A stretch of 64,000 bases of DNA from Flavobacterium degerlachei (GCF_900106645.1 NZ_FNMV01000001.1:124001-188000), one strand, 5' to 3'. Shown: positions 27,363-37,035, counted from the stretch's first letter. The notes: generated from the sequence alone by a model not told the origin. Translations and numbers: made by a program.

Positions 27363-28724
27363 ATGGCCAAAGTAAAAACCACTTTTTTCTGTCAAAGTTG
27401 CGGAGCACAATATGCAAAATGGCAAGGACAATGCAATTCTTGTAAGGAATGGAATACCATTGCAGAGGAAATCATTCAAAAAGAAGAAAAGACGGCTTGG
27501 AAAAGCGAATCGGCTTCAAAGAGTAAAGCTCCAAAACCTTTAAAGATTAACGAAATAGATTCGACTCAGGAAATCCGTATGGACACAACTGATGCAGAAC
27601 TTAATCGCGTACTTGGCGGCGGTATTGTTCCTGGATCCCTTACTCTTTTAGGAGGGGAGCCGGGAATTGGAAAAAGCACACTCTTACTTCAAATATCGTT
27701 AAAATTACCATACAAAACTTTATATGTTTCAGGTGAAGAAAGCCAAAAACAAATAAAAATGCGTGCCGAAAGAATCACGTCTGTTAGTGACAACTGCTAT
27801 ATTCTTACCGAAACCAAAACCCAAAATATATTCAAACAAATTGAAGCAATTGAGCCCGAAATTGTCATTATAGACTCCATCCAAACGCTTCATACGGATT
27901 ATATCGAATCGACTGCAGGAAGTATTTCTCAAATTCGAGAAACCACAGCCGAACTGATTAAATTTGCCAAAGAAACTAATATTCCAGTAATTCTTATTGG
28001 ACATATAACGAAAGACGGAAACATAGCCGGACCAAAAATTCTGGAACATATGGTAGACACCGTGCTTCAATTTGAAGGCGACCGCAATCATGTTTATCGT
28101 ATTTTGCGTTCCCTTAAAAACCGTTTTGGATCCACAGCCGAAATAGGAATTTACGAAATGCTAGGAAGCGGATTACGGGAAGTTTCGAATCCTTCGGAGA
28201 TTTTGATTTCACACAAAGACGAAGAATTATCAGGAACCGCCATTGCCTCAACCTTAGAAGGAATGCGTCCATTGATGATAGAAATTCAATCTCTAGTAAG
28301 TACTGCCGTTTATGGAACACCACAACGTAGTACAACAGGTTACAATGCCAAGAGACTGAATATGATTTTAGCCGTTCTAGAAAAAAGAGCTGGCTTTAGG
28401 CTTGGCGCCAAAGATGTTTTTTTAAACATAACGGGAGGAATTTCTGTAGATGATCCCGCTATCGATTTGGCTGTTGTTGCCGCCATTTTGTCCTCAAATG
28501 AAGACATTCCGGTAAATAAAGATTTTTGCTTTGCAGGAGAAGTAGGTTTATCAGGGGAAATCCGCCCCGTGAACCGTGTGGACCAACGCATTCAGGAAGC
28601 TGAAAAACTGGGCTTTTCAACCATTTTTGTCTCTAAATACAATAAGATCTCTCTAAAAAATACTGGTATAAAAATTCAATTAGTAGCTAAAATTGAAGAT
28701 GTTGCCAGTATGCTATTTGGATAA
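27363..28724 (+). CDS. radA: DNA repair protein RadA
   Basis: 453 residues, full length. The N-terminal C4 zinc finger (FFCQSCGAQYAKWQGQCNSC), RecA-like ATPase (Walker A GGEPGIGKSTLLLQ, IVIIDSIQTL), the RadA-specific KNRFG motif (LKNRFGSTAEIGIY) and a C-terminal Lon-protease-like domain (DVFLNITGGISVDDPAIDLA) are in the normal order. RadA promotes branch migration in recombination in the cytoplasm. Stands alone, between the panCD terminator and its own hairpin at 28762. Confidence 0.96.
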   Translation: MAKVKTTFFCQSCGAQYAKWQGQCNSCKEWNTIAEEIIQKEEKTAWKSESASKSKAPKPLKINEIDSTQEIRMDTTDAELNRVLGGGIVPGSLTLLGGEPGIGKSTLLLQISLKLPYKTLYVSGEESQKQIKMRAERITSVSDNCYILTETKTQNIFKQIEAIEPEIVIIDSIQTLHTDYIESTAGSISQIRETTAELIKFAKETNIPVILIGHITKDGNIAGPKILEHMVDTVLQFEGDRNHVYRILRSLKNRFGSTAEIGIYEMLGSGLREVSNPSEILISHKDEELSGTAIASTLEGMRPLMIEIQSLVSTAVYGTPQRSTTGYNAKRLNMILAVLEKRAGFRLGAKDVFLNITGGISVDDPAIDLAVVAAILSSNEDIPVNKDFCFAGEVGLSGEIRPVNRVDQRIQEAEKLGFSTIFVSKYNKISLKNTGIKIQLVAKIEDVASMLFG

Positions 28725-28761
28725 ACTTCATTCAAAATACCATCTTCACAACATTTCACTT

Positions 28762-28794
28762 AAAGCTTTTTTATTCGACTTATAAAAAAGCTTT
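28762..28794. terminator. radA terminator
   Basis: Perfect 13-bp stem AAAGCTTTTTTAT / ATAAAAAAGCTTT with a 7-base loop. Confidence 0.7.
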
Positions 28795-28899
28795 TAAGCT
28801 GATTTACAGCTGATAATATGTTAATTCTAATTCTTTTACCATTGTTTTTTTGTAACTTTATGAAATGAACTCTATTCTTTCATAATAAAAAAATTAATC

Positions 28900-29310
28900 G
28901 TGAAACCTTCAGACAAAACAATGGTTCATTTTTATCAGCAACTCGGCAAACTATTTTATAGCATTGCCGCTGTGGATAAAACTGTTCGCGAAGAAGAGAT
29001 AAAACAATTAAAAAAAATAGTTCAACAAGAATGGCTACCTCTCGAAAATACTTTTGACGTATTTGGATCTGATTCAGCATACCAAATAGAAATTGTATTT
29101 GACTGGCTTGCAGAAAATGACTGTGACTTTAAACAAATTTTACCCGATTTGAAAATATTCAGGTCAGTGCACACTAGCTTATTTACACCTCAAGTAAACG
29201 CCTTAATTATAAAAACTGCCAAAGCAATTGCAAGCTCATTTGCAGGCAAAAACAAATCAGAACATGTTTTAATAGGCCAATTAAATGCACTTTTAGAAAA
29301 TCAACAATAA
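28900..29310 (+). CDS. TerB-like helical protein
   Basis: 136 residues from a GTG, or 129 from the ATG at 28921 (MVHFYQQLGKLFYSIAAVD), which is perhaps the better start. All-helical; the segment LGKLFYSIAAVDKTVREEEI followed by LKKIVQQEW resembles the TerB/DjlA-N fold, in which Asp and Glu form a metal site (here D23, then EEE). The second half (TPQVNALIIKTAKAIASSFA, a C-terminal helix) fits the same fold. Such proteins often act in stress or envelope contexts; no specific role can be given. Next gene is 69 bp away on the same strand. Confidence 0.65.
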   Translation: MKPSDKTMVHFYQQLGKLFYSIAAVDKTVREEEIKQLKKIVQQEWLPLENTFDVFGSDSAYQIEIVFDWLAENDCDFKQILPDLKIFRSVHTSLFTPQVNALIIKTAKAIASSFAGKNKSEHVLIGQLNALLENQQ

Positions 29311-29379
29311 ATTAAAACTCTAGTTATAATAATTCTATCTAATTTAAAATTGTCTAATCTAATTTAAAAATAATAAAAG

Positions 29380-29793
29380 ATGAAAAAGCAAACTGGTATT
29401 TGGATTGACTCAACAAAAGCAATCATCGTAACTCTTGAAGGCGGTAAAGAAGCAATAACAGAAATACAATCTGATCTTGAAAATCGTGTTTATCATGATA
29501 AAGAGGGAGATAAAGGTAGTTTCTTTGGCGGACAACATATTGACTCCCAAAAATCATTCGATGAACGAAAAAAACATCAGATAAATACTTATCTAAAAGA
29601 TGTCATATCGAATGTTAATGGAGCTGACGAACTTTATATTTTTGGCCCAGCAGATACTAAAACGAAACTAGAGCAAAAAATCAACTCTGAGAAATCTACT
29701 ATTGCAACTAAGCCTAAATCTGTTGAAACTTCAGATAGCATGACTGAAAACCAGATTGTAGCAAAGGTCAAACAATTCTACAGCAAAAAATAA
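29380..29793 (+). CDS. Conserved protein of unknown function, possible eRF1/host-attachment-like fold
   Basis: 137 residues. Opens KKQTGIWIDSTKAIIVTLEGG, a strand-turn-strand with a WID motif; the middle has a basic SFDERKKHQINTYLKDVISN helix and then ADELYIFGPADTKTKLEQKI, which recalls the core of eRF1-domain/host-attachment-type proteins (VIFGPADAK-like phrases). C-terminal Ser/Thr/Lys-rich linker and helix ENQIVAKVKQFYSKK. The fold analogy is a guess from short motifs. Followed by a hairpin terminator, so it is likely the end of the transcript with the TerB-like gene. Confidence 0.65.
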   Translation: MKKQTGIWIDSTKAIIVTLEGGKEAITEIQSDLENRVYHDKEGDKGSFFGGQHIDSQKSFDERKKHQINTYLKDVISNVNGADELYIFGPADTKTKLEQKINSEKSTIATKPKSVETSDSMTENQIVAKVKQFYSKK

Positions 29794-29841
29794 CATCTAT
29801 CCGTTAAATGGAACTATCACTTATTTTAGCGATTGCATCAG

Positions 29842-29870
29842 AAACTACAGCAATAAAGATGTTGTAGTTT
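29842..29870 (+). terminator. Terminator after the 137-residue protein
   Basis: AAACTACA, a 13-base loop, then TGTAGTTT followed by more T residues. Confidence 0.7.
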
Positions 29871-30028
29871 TTTTTTGCCAATAAATGAGGTATTCAGATT
29901 AGGAGTGCATCAAAACTTTTAATAGTTTGCATCCGTTAAGCAGCTGGATTTGGTAAATGCGAAAAAAGACATTCCAAACGAGTTAGTTCCTTACATTTTA
30001 GATCAATCAATAACACATTCTGAAATTC

Positions 30029-31990
30029 ATGAAAACCGGAAAACAAAAAATAATAATTATGCTAGTAGTAATTACTGCAATCTTCCTGGTTTTATCCATC
30101 GCTTTCTTTGTATTTAGAGATTCTCTTTTGCAACAGGCTGTAAACAAAGTATCCACAAAGATGAAGCAAGAATACAGTAGTGATTTATCTGTAAAAAAAG
30201 CTTCTTTCGAAGGTTTTTCAGGAGTGAGTTTGACCGAAATAATATTAGTTCCCAAAAATGCCGATACTCTTTTTAGCATTAAAAAAATGAAAACTAGTGT
30301 CAATGTATGGCAGTTGTTACTTGGAGAAGTACAATTGGGAACTTTAGAAATCCAAAATGGCCTGGTACAATTAGTTCAAAAAGGAAATGCAAAAAACTTT
30401 GCTGCCTTTCTAAAAAAAGAAAACAAGGAACCAACAAGCACGGATAAAAGAGATTATGCTGCTTTTGCCTACAGAATCATTTCTAAGGTACTGAATCTGG
30501 TTCCCACCGATATGCGCATTCAAAACCTGAAATTTAAACTGGATGACAATGGCAAAAGGGCTATAATCGACATAAAAAAACTTACTCTTTTTGACAAGGA
30601 AATTGAGACGTCTATTAATGTGCAAACCAATACTTTTTCACAACGATGGAAAATAAAAGGCTTTGCTGACCCTAGAAATAAAAAAGCAGACATCCGTTTC
30701 TTTAATATTGATACTGGCGCAATCAAAGTGCCGTATTTTGACGAGCGTTATAATCTTAAATCAAGCTTTGATTCCATCAGATTGAAGATTGAAAACATTG
30801 ATAAAAGTGGCGGCGAACTACATATTGATGGCTTCACTTCGATCTCCAACTTAAAAATCAATCATCCAAAAATCGCCAACAAGGATGTCCTAATTAAAAA
30901 TGCCCGCTTTGACTATCGTTTACTTTTGGGTTCTGATTTCATTTCGATAGACAGCAGCTCTGTTCTAAAGTTAAATAAAATAAAACTTAATCCTTACGCC
31001 ACATTCGATACTGCATCAGACACGATTTACAAACTTAAAGTTAACATCCCGAAGATGAAAGCACAGGACTTCATCTCGTCGCTCCCTGATGGTTTATTTA
31101 CTCATTTTCAAGGTATGGAAGCCGAAGGTACTTTTGACTATAAATTAGACTTCAAATTCAATAAAAACAAACCAGACCAACTAGTCTTTGACAGTAATTT
31201 GAAAAAAGAGAAGCTAAAAATCACAAAATACGGCGAAGCCAATCTCAACAAACTCAACGGAGAATTTGTTTATAGAGCCATCATCAATGATGTATTGCAA
31301 CGTCCCATATTGGTTGGAAATGCCAATTCTAATTACACTCCGCTAGATCAAATTTCGCCCTACTTAAGAAAATGTGTATTAACTACCGAAGACCCTTCCT
31401 TCTTTTCACATCATGGTTTCATCAATGAGGCCTTCAAACAATCGATTGTAAAAAACATAAAAACTGAAAAGTTTGCGCGCGGAGCCAGTACAATTAGCAT
31501 GCAATTAGTGAAAAATGCTTTCCTAACCAGAGAGAAAACGGTTTCTCGAAAACTAGAAGAAATACTATTGGTCTACATCTTAGAAAACAATCGAATTGTT
31601 AGTAAAGAACGCATGCTTGAAGTGTATTTTAATATCATCGAATGGGGGCCAAACGTATATGGAATTGGTGAGGCGAGTCGGTATTATTTTCAGAAGACTC
31701 CTGCTGAACTTAATCTAAATGAATGTTTGTATCTGGCTCGAATTATCCCAAGTCCAAAAAAATTCATGTACCAGTTTAATGATCAGGGAAAACTTAGGGA
31801 TTTTGCCCAAAAACAAGAAACTTTTTTGACCAACATCATGATCCGAAGAGGCCTTCTCAGTATTGACGACACCATCTATAAATCACAACCGATGATTATT
31901 ACTGGCGCTGCAAAATCACTTTTGAGGTTACGTGTTCAGGACAGTACAGCGGTTGATACAGTCTCGGTAAAGGATGAGTTTGAGTTTTAA
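30029..31990 (+). CDS. AsmA-like region fused to a GT51 peptidoglycan glycosyltransferase
   Basis: 653 residues. One membrane helix (about 8-29, IIIMLVVITAIFLVLSIAFF). Residues about 35-420 are AsmA/DUF748-like: repeated amphipathic strands such as LSVKKASFEGFSGVSLTEI, LGTLEIQNGLVQL and IQNLKFKLDD. The C-terminal third is GT51: YLRKCVLTTEDPSFFSHHGF (catalytic Glu454), RGASTISMQLVKNAFL (484-499), KERMLEVYFNIIEWG (second Glu region, about 526-531), GIGEASRYYF. No transpeptidase domain. GT51 enzymes polymerise lipid II into glycan strands in the periplasm. The AsmA-like part, usually linked to lipid transfer between membranes, is unusual in such a protein. Monocistronic between terminators at 29842 and 32032. 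Confidence 0.85.
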   Translation: MKTGKQKIIIMLVVITAIFLVLSIAFFVFRDSLLQQAVNKVSTKMKQEYSSDLSVKKASFEGFSGVSLTEIILVPKNADTLFSIKKMKTSVNVWQLLLGEVQLGTLEIQNGLVQLVQKGNAKNFAAFLKKENKEPTSTDKRDYAAFAYRIISKVLNLVPTDMRIQNLKFKLDDNGKRAIIDIKKLTLFDKEIETSINVQTNTFSQRWKIKGFADPRNKKADIRFFNIDTGAIKVPYFDERYNLKSSFDSIRLKIENIDKSGGELHIDGFTSISNLKINHPKIANKDVLIKNARFDYRLLLGSDFISIDSSSVLKLNKIKLNPYATFDTASDTIYKLKVNIPKMKAQDFISSLPDGLFTHFQGMEAEGTFDYKLDFKFNKNKPDQLVFDSNLKKEKLKITKYGEANLNKLNGEFVYRAIINDVLQRPILVGNANSNYTPLDQISPYLRKCVLTTEDPSFFSHHGFINEAFKQSIVKNIKTEKFARGASTISMQLVKNAFLTREKTVSRKLEEILLVYILENNRIVSKERMLEVYFNIIEWGPNVYGIGEASRYYFQKTPAELNLNECLYLARIIPSPKKFMYQFNDQGKLRDFAQKQETFLTNIMIRRGLLSIDDTIYKSQPMIITGAAKSLLRLRVQDSTAVDTVSVKDEFEF

Positions 31991-32031
31991 TGTCAAAAGG
32001 GTTAAAAAACCCTAGAATTATAATAAATGAA

Positions 32032-32060
32032 AAAGCCCACAAAAATTCTTTGTGGGCTTT
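32032..32060. terminator. Bidirectional terminator
   Basis: AAAGCCCACAAA-AATTC-TTTGTGGGCTTT between the converging GT51 and aldo/keto reductase genes. Confidence 0.88.
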
Positions 32061-32096
32061 CCTAAAAACATTGCGAACCTCGCGGTTAAATAATTC

Positions 32097-33134
32097 TTAC
32101 GGCGCTGGATCTGGAATTATCGCCTGAACCTCATTAATGGCTTTCAACACATCCTCAGATAAAGTGACCTTGATAGTGTCAATATTTTCCTTTAATTGCT
32201 CCATTGTTGTAGCTCCAATTATTGTACTTGTCAAGAAAGGCTGTTGCTCAATAAAAGCCAAAGAAAGTTCCGTCAATGACAATCCGTTTTTAATAGCAAT
32301 ATCGTGATATAATTTTGTTGCCTCAGTACATTGAGCACTATTGTATCTTGTATATTGTGGAAATAAGTTGATTCTCGCTTTAGGATGATTTTCTCCGGTT
32401 AAAAACTTACCAGACAGAACACCAAATCCCATAGGAGAATACGCCAATAAACCTACATTTTCACGAGCACAAACCTCAGCAGATGCATTTTCAAAGAGTC
32501 TATTCAATAATGAATATGGATTTTGAACAGTTTTTACTCGAGGCAAATTGTTGTATTTATTCTCTTCTAGAAAACGCATAATTCCCCAGGCATTTTCGTT
32601 AGAAAGTCCAATATGCTTGATTTTTCCTTCTTTTACAAAACCATCTAAGGTTGTTAGCACTTCATGAATATTATCTTCCCACTGATCATCTTGAAGTGTG
32701 AACCCGCGTTGCCCAAAATAATTCGTTTTACGCTCTGGCCAGTGCAATTGATACAAATCGATATAATCTGTTTGCAAACGCTTTAAACTATTGTCTAATG
32801 CATATTTTACACTTGCTGGCGAAAAGTCATTCTTCTCACGCATGTAGGTGAAATTTGGATTAGGACCTGCAATTTTAGATGCTAAAACTATTTCTTCTCT
32901 TTTTCCTGATTTTTTAAACCAGCTTCCAATAATTTTCTCAGTGCTACCATAAGTTTCCTCACCTGCCGGAATCGAATACATCTCAGCAGTATCAAAAAAA
33001 TTAACACCTTGTTCTAATGCATAATCCATTTGCGTATGACCTTCTGACTCGGTATTTTGCTGGCCATACGTCATCGTTCCAAGGCAAATTTTGCTGACTT
33101 TTATATCTGTATTGGGTAAAGTAGTATATTTCAT
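32097..33134 (-). CDS. NADP(H)-dependent aldo/keto reductase, Tas-like
   Basis: 345 residues of a TIM-barrel aldo/keto reductase. Catalytic tetrad regions: D/Y in NFFDTAEMYSIPAG (Asp49, Tyr54 area), Lys in VLASKIAGPN, His in YQLHWPERKTNYFGQRGF. C-terminal NADP-binding segment STIIGATTMEQLKENI. The long insert after LHWPER and the overall length match the Tas subfamily of E. coli. Physiological substrate unknown; it reduces carbonyl compounds in the cytoplasm. Perfect -7 box TACATTTG on the minus strand at 33162-33169. Single gene between two hairpins. Confidence 0.9.
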   Translation of the reverse strand: MKYTTLPNTDIKVSKICLGTMTYGQQNTESEGHTQMDYALEQGVNFFDTAEMYSIPAGEETYGSTEKIIGSWFKKSGKREEIVLASKIAGPNPNFTYMREKNDFSPASVKYALDNSLKRLQTDYIDLYQLHWPERKTNYFGQRGFTLQDDQWEDNIHEVLTTLDGFVKEGKIKHIGLSNENAWGIMRFLEENKYNNLPRVKTVQNPYSLLNRLFENASAEVCARENVGLLAYSPMGFGVLSGKFLTGENHPKARINLFPQYTRYNSAQCTEATKLYHDIAIKNGLSLTELSLAFIEQQPFLTSTIIGATTMEQLKENIDTIKVTLSEDVLKAINEVQAIIPDPAP

Positions 33135-33234
33135 TTAATGTAATTTTAAAGGATAAAGGTACAAATGTAGATTTTATTGCTTCTGTTCTTAGAGGGTATT
33201 AACAGATATTTTAGAAATGTTTATACCAATAAAA

Positions 33235-33264
33235 AAAGGTTCAGAGTTTTCACTCTGAACCTTT
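33235..33264. terminator. Terminator of the xth / OmpA-lipoprotein transcript
   Basis: 12-bp stem AAAGGTTCAGAG / CTCTGAACCTTT with loop TTTTCA, 25 bp after the OmpA-lipoprotein stop. Confidence 0.85.
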
Positions 33265-33288
33265 AAAATTTTGAAGCTCTGAAAATTT

Positions 33289-34230
33289 TTAATTAATTTC
33301 ATTCAGCATTTCGGCAATTTCGTCTAATCTTGGTGTAAGAATAATTTCGATTCTACGATTTTTAGCTTTCCCTTCTGCAGTAGCATTACTAGTCAAAGGA
33401 GAGAACTCTCCTCTTCCCGCAGCCGTAAGATTTTCCTTGTTGATTGCTCTATTTTCACTCAAAATAGCAACAATTGCAGTCGCTCTTTTGGTTGACAAAT
33501 CCCAGTTATTAGCAATTGGTCCTGAACTTGAAAAACCATCATCATCAGTATGTCCTTCAATCAAAACTGAAATGTCTGGATTATCACCCAAAACTTTCCC
33601 TAATTCAACAACTGCTTTCTTACCCTCAGCACCTACTGAATAACTACCAGAATTAAACAGCAATTTGTTTTCCATAGAAACATAAACCTTTCCGTTTTTT
33701 TGTTCTACAGTAAGTCCTTTTCCTTCAAAACTATTCAAGGCCTTAGATAATGTTTCTTTCAGTTTCTTCATTGCCGCTTCTTTGGCTGCAATCAAAGATT
33801 CCATTTCCTGCAAGCGCTGTGAGCTTTTGTTTAAACGCTCTTGTTCAATTGCCAATGCTTTTCCTTTAGCATCTAATTGAGCAAGCAAATCACGATTTTT
33901 GCTCATGTTGATTTGTAAAGCCTCGTTACTGTTTTTCTCCAAAGCTTTATAAGACTCATTTAGCAAATCCATTTTATTACTTAAAGCACCATAGTCTGCA
34001 AGCCATTTATCACGCTCTAATTTCAACTTGGCGTAATCATTTTTCAATGCATCTTGATCCAATTCTAATTGATTTTTAGCATTGGTAAGTTCTGAGTTTT
34101 CGTCAGCTAAACTTCTATTTTCCTTTTTAAGGTCAGTAAATTTATTTTCTAAATCATTGTATATCTTCTTAGACACGCAAGAAGTCGAAAGTGCCATTAT
34201 CAGCAATCCTAGAGAGATTTTCTTTATCAT
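33289..34230 (-). CDS. OmpA-family lipoprotein with long coiled coil
   Basis: 313 residues. Lipoprotein signal MIKKISLGLLIMALSTSC (Cys18). Residues about 22-165 form a heptad-rich coiled coil (DLENKFTDLKKENRSLADEN and onward). The C-terminal OmpA/MotB domain (about 175-305) has LLFNSGSYSVGAEGKKAV, ISVLIEGHTDDDGF, NWDLSTKRATAIVAIL and AAGRGEFSPLTSNATAEGKA, with the Asp and Arg that bind the peptidoglycan diaminopimelate. It should sit in the outer membrane facing the periplasm and tether the envelope. It begins 38 bp after xth on the same strand with no hairpin between, so the pair may be cotranscribed. Confidence 0.9.
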   Translation of the reverse strand: MIKKISLGLLIMALSTSCVSKKIYNDLENKFTDLKKENRSLADENSELTNAKNQLELDQDALKNDYAKLKLERDKWLADYGALSNKMDLLNESYKALEKNSNEALQINMSKNRDLLAQLDAKGKALAIEQERLNKSSQRLQEMESLIAAKEAAMKKLKETLSKALNSFEGKGLTVEQKNGKVYVSMENKLLFNSGSYSVGAEGKKAVVELGKVLGDNPDISVLIEGHTDDDGFSSSGPIANNWDLSTKRATAIVAILSENRAINKENLTAAGRGEFSPLTSNATAEGKAKNRRIEIILTPRLDEIAEMLNEIN

Positions 34231-34268
34231 TTTTAAAATTTAAAATTGGGTTATTATCTATTTTAACT

Positions 34269-35033
34269 TTATTCTACTTCTACTAAAACGGGACAATGGT
34301 CAGAATGTTTTGCCTCTGGTAATATAAGTGCTCTTTTTATTCGATCCTTTAAAGGTTCACTTACTAAACAATAGTCAATACGCCATCCTTTATTATTGGC
34401 TCTCGCAGTAGGAACACGCATAGTCCACCAACTGTAATTATCTGGTTCTTTGTTCAAAAAGCGAAAACTATCGATAAAACCATTATTTAAAAAAGTGTCA
34501 AGCCAGGCTCTTTCCTCAGGTAAAAATCCGGATACTTTTTTATTCCGAATGGGATCATGAATGTCAATAGCTTCATGACAAATGTTATAATCTCCACAAA
34601 TAACCAAATTAGGAATTGTTTCCTTTAGCTCATTGATATAATTCTGGAAATCATCCATAAACATAAATTTATGATCCAGTCGTTCGCTGTTAGTTCCCGA
34701 AGGTAAGTAGAGACTCATTACTGACATTTCATCAAAATCAACACGAATATTTCGCCCTTCAAAATCCATATGCGGAATTCCTGTTCCAAAAACGATATTA
34801 TTAGGTTTCACTTTTGACAAAATAGCTACACCGCTATATCCCTTTTTGGTCGCAGGAAACCAATAATGATAAGGGTAACCAGCTAATTCGAAATCTAATA
34901 ATGGCAGTTGATCTGGAGACGCTTTAATTTCCTGAAGACAAATCACATCAGGATTTGCCTGTTGCAACCAGTTTATGAATCCTTTTGAAATTGCGGAACG
35001 AATTCCGTTAACATTGTAAGAGATAATTCTCAT
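34269..35033 (-). CDS. xth: Exodeoxyribonuclease III
   Basis: 254 residues, standard ExoIII/AP endonuclease. RIISYNVNGIRSAISKGF (Asn7), DVICLQEIKASPDQ (Glu34), KGYSGVAILSK, ICGDYNICHEAIDIHDP (Asp/Asn), SWWTMR, and the final RIDYCLVSEP and KHSDHCPVLVEVE (Asp-His pair) are intact. It nicks DNA at abasic sites and removes 3' blocks. Minus strand -7 box TACTTTTG at 35054-35061. Divergent from olsF. Confidence 0.95.
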   Translation of the reverse strand: MRIISYNVNGIRSAISKGFINWLQQANPDVICLQEIKASPDQLPLLDFELAGYPYHYWFPATKKGYSGVAILSKVKPNNIVFGTGIPHMDFEGRNIRVDFDEMSVMSLYLPSGTNSERLDHKFMFMDDFQNYINELKETIPNLVICGDYNICHEAIDIHDPIRNKKVSGFLPEERAWLDTFLNNGFIDSFRFLNKEPDNYSWWTMRVPTARANNKGWRIDYCLVSEPLKDRIKRALILPEAKHSDHCPVLVEVE

Positions 35034-35136
35034 TGATATAAATTTTTGAATTTCAAAAGTAATAAAAATTAAAAAGGATATACCCCAAAAACCAGAAAAT
35101 CGAATACGGCAATAGCCAGATAATGGAGTTTTTTTC

Positions 35137-35144
35137 TATCTTTG
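35137..35144 (+). promoter_or_regulatory. -7 box of olsF
   Basis: TATCTTTG, perfect TAnnTTTG, 26 bp before the olsF ATG. No -33 TTG is evident. Confidence 0.55.
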
Positions 35145-35170
35145 TTTTTCGCTCAATAAACAATACGTAA

Positions 35171-36979
35171 ATGGGTTTAGTTACCGCAAAAGAAGTTGCA
35201 AAAGCAATAAATGCTGAAAAATATGGGGTTTTCGGAACTTTTTCCGGTTGGCTTTTAATGAAGGTTTTAAAAATATCCAAGCTTAATAAATTTTACGACC
35301 GCAACAAACATTTAGAAGACATTGACTTCCTGAATGCTATCGTCGACGATTTGCACATCAACTTTGAAATTCCGCAGGAAGATTTTAAACGCCTTCCTAA
35401 AGAAGGTGCATATATCACTATTTCAAACCATCCGCTAGGAGGAATAGACGGTGTTTTATTATTGAAATTAATGCTCGAAAGGGAGCCTAATTTCAAAATA
35501 ATCGCTAATTTCCTTTTGCACAGAATTAAGCCTCTTAAGAAATACATCATGCCCGTAAATCCTTTTGAGAACCATAAGGATGCGAAGTCAAGTGTGATAG
35601 GAATCAAAGAAACCTTACGTCACTTAAGCGATGGAAAACCTCTTGGAATGTTTCCGGCAGGAGAAGTTTCCAGCTATAAAGACGGAAAACACATGGTGGA
35701 CAAACCATGGGAAGAAGGTGCCATTAAAGTTATTAGAAAAGCACAGGTTCCTGTTGTTCCTATTTATTTTCATGCTAAAAATAGTTGGTTATTTTATCTT
35801 CTTTCAAAAATTAGCGGAACGTTTCGTACTGCAAAATTACCCTCAGAAGTATTTAGTCAGAAGCATCGCGTGATAAAAGTACGTATTGGGAAACCTATTT
35901 CTGTAGCTGAACAAAACGAATACAAAACTATCGAAGCCTATTCAGAATTCTTGAGAAAGAAAACCTATATGCTGGCTAATCCATACGAGAAAGAAAGCAA
36001 ATTACTGATTCCTCCAACTTTAAAAATCCCTAGAAGTCCGAAAGAAATCGCAACCCCCGCCAATGGCGAAAAAATGATTGCGGAAGTAGATTCTTTAAGA
36101 GATACGGATTGCAGATTATTGCAAAGTAAAAACTACGAAGTCTTTTTTGCAGCAGCTGATAAAATCCCAAGCATCCTTCATGAAATAGGTCGCTTGCGTG
36201 AAATCACATTTCGAGAAGTGGGCGAAGGAACAAATGAATCTATAGATTTAGACAAATTTGATCAATATTACCACCATCTATTTTTATGGGACGAAGATGC
36301 GCAGAAAATTGCTGGTGCCTACCGAATGGGATTGGGTTCTGAAATTTTTCCTAAATACGGAATCGAAGGTTTCTATTTGAACGAACTTTTTCGTTTTGAG
36401 CCTGAATTACATGACATGATGCACAAGTCTATCGAAATGGGTAGAGCTTTTATCATTAAGGAATACCAACAAAAACCAATGCCTCTTTTCTTGCTTTGGA
36501 AAGGAATCATTCACACAACTTTGCGTTTTCCAGAACATAAATTTCTTCTTGGTGGCGTAAGCATAAGCAATCAATTTTCTGATTTCTCAAAATCTTTGAT
36601 GATTGAATTTATGAAATCGAATTATTACGATCCCTATATCGCACAATACATACACCCTAAGAAAGCGTATAAAGTAAAATTAAAGGATGCCGACAAAGAT
36701 TTCATCTTTAATGAAACTGAGGCCGACTTAAATAAGTTTGACAAAATTATAGACGAACTAGAACCTGGCGTTTTACGTTTGCCTGTATTGATAAAAAAAT
36801 ACATCAAGCAAAATGCAAAAGTGGTTGCTTTTAATGTAGATCCATTGTTTAACAATGCCGTTGACGGACTGATGTACATTAGAGTCGCTGATATTCCAGA
36901 AAGCACCATGAAACCCGTTATGGAAGAATTTCAAGCGGAGCTGGAACGAAAATTAAATGAAAAAGACAAATCACATTAA
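35171..36979 (+). CDS. olsF: Bifunctional ornithine-lipid synthase OlsF-like (two acyltransferase domains)
   Basis: 602 residues. N-terminal PlsC-like O-acyltransferase (about 70-280) with TISNHPLGGIDGVLLLK (His87, Asp93), MFPAGEVSSY and PVVPIYFHAKNSW. C-terminal hemolysin-type GNAT N-acyltransferase (about 315-520) with LREITFREVGEGTNESID, DAQKIAGAYRMGLG, FYLNELFRFEP and MGRAFI. This order and length match OlsF, described in Serratia and Flavobacterium johnsoniae: the GNAT part links a 3-hydroxy fatty acid to ornithine, the PlsC part adds a second acyl chain, giving the phosphorus-free membrane lipid ornithine lipid. Glycine or lysine could also be the head group in Bacteroidota. Single gene ending in a perfect terminator. 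Confidence 0.85.
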   Translation: MGLVTAKEVAKAINAEKYGVFGTFSGWLLMKVLKISKLNKFYDRNKHLEDIDFLNAIVDDLHINFEIPQEDFKRLPKEGAYITISNHPLGGIDGVLLLKLMLEREPNFKIIANFLLHRIKPLKKYIMPVNPFENHKDAKSSVIGIKETLRHLSDGKPLGMFPAGEVSSYKDGKHMVDKPWEEGAIKVIRKAQVPVVPIYFHAKNSWLFYLLSKISGTFRTAKLPSEVFSQKHRVIKVRIGKPISVAEQNEYKTIEAYSEFLRKKTYMLANPYEKESKLLIPPTLKIPRSPKEIATPANGEKMIAEVDSLRDTDCRLLQSKNYEVFFAAADKIPSILHEIGRLREITFREVGEGTNESIDLDKFDQYYHHLFLWDEDAQKIAGAYRMGLGSEIFPKYGIEGFYLNELFRFEPELHDMMHKSIEMGRAFIIKEYQQKPMPLFLLWKGIIHTTLRFPEHKFLLGGVSISNQFSDFSKSLMIEFMKSNYYDPYIAQYIHPKKAYKVKLKDADKDFIFNETEADLNKFDKIIDELEPGVLRLPVLIKKYIKQNAKVVAFNVDPLFNNAVDGLMYIRVADIPESTMKPVMEEFQAELERKLNEKDKSH

Positions 36980-37000
36980 ATTCATTTATAAAACAAAATA

Positions 37001-37029
37001 AAAAAGTCTCGACAACGTCGAGACTTTTT
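37001..37029. terminator. Bidirectional terminator between olsF and TM2 gene
   Basis: Perfect 13-bp stem AAAAAGTCTCGAC / GTCGAGACTTTTT with loop AAC. Confidence 0.9.
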
Positions 37030-37035
37030 TTATGT

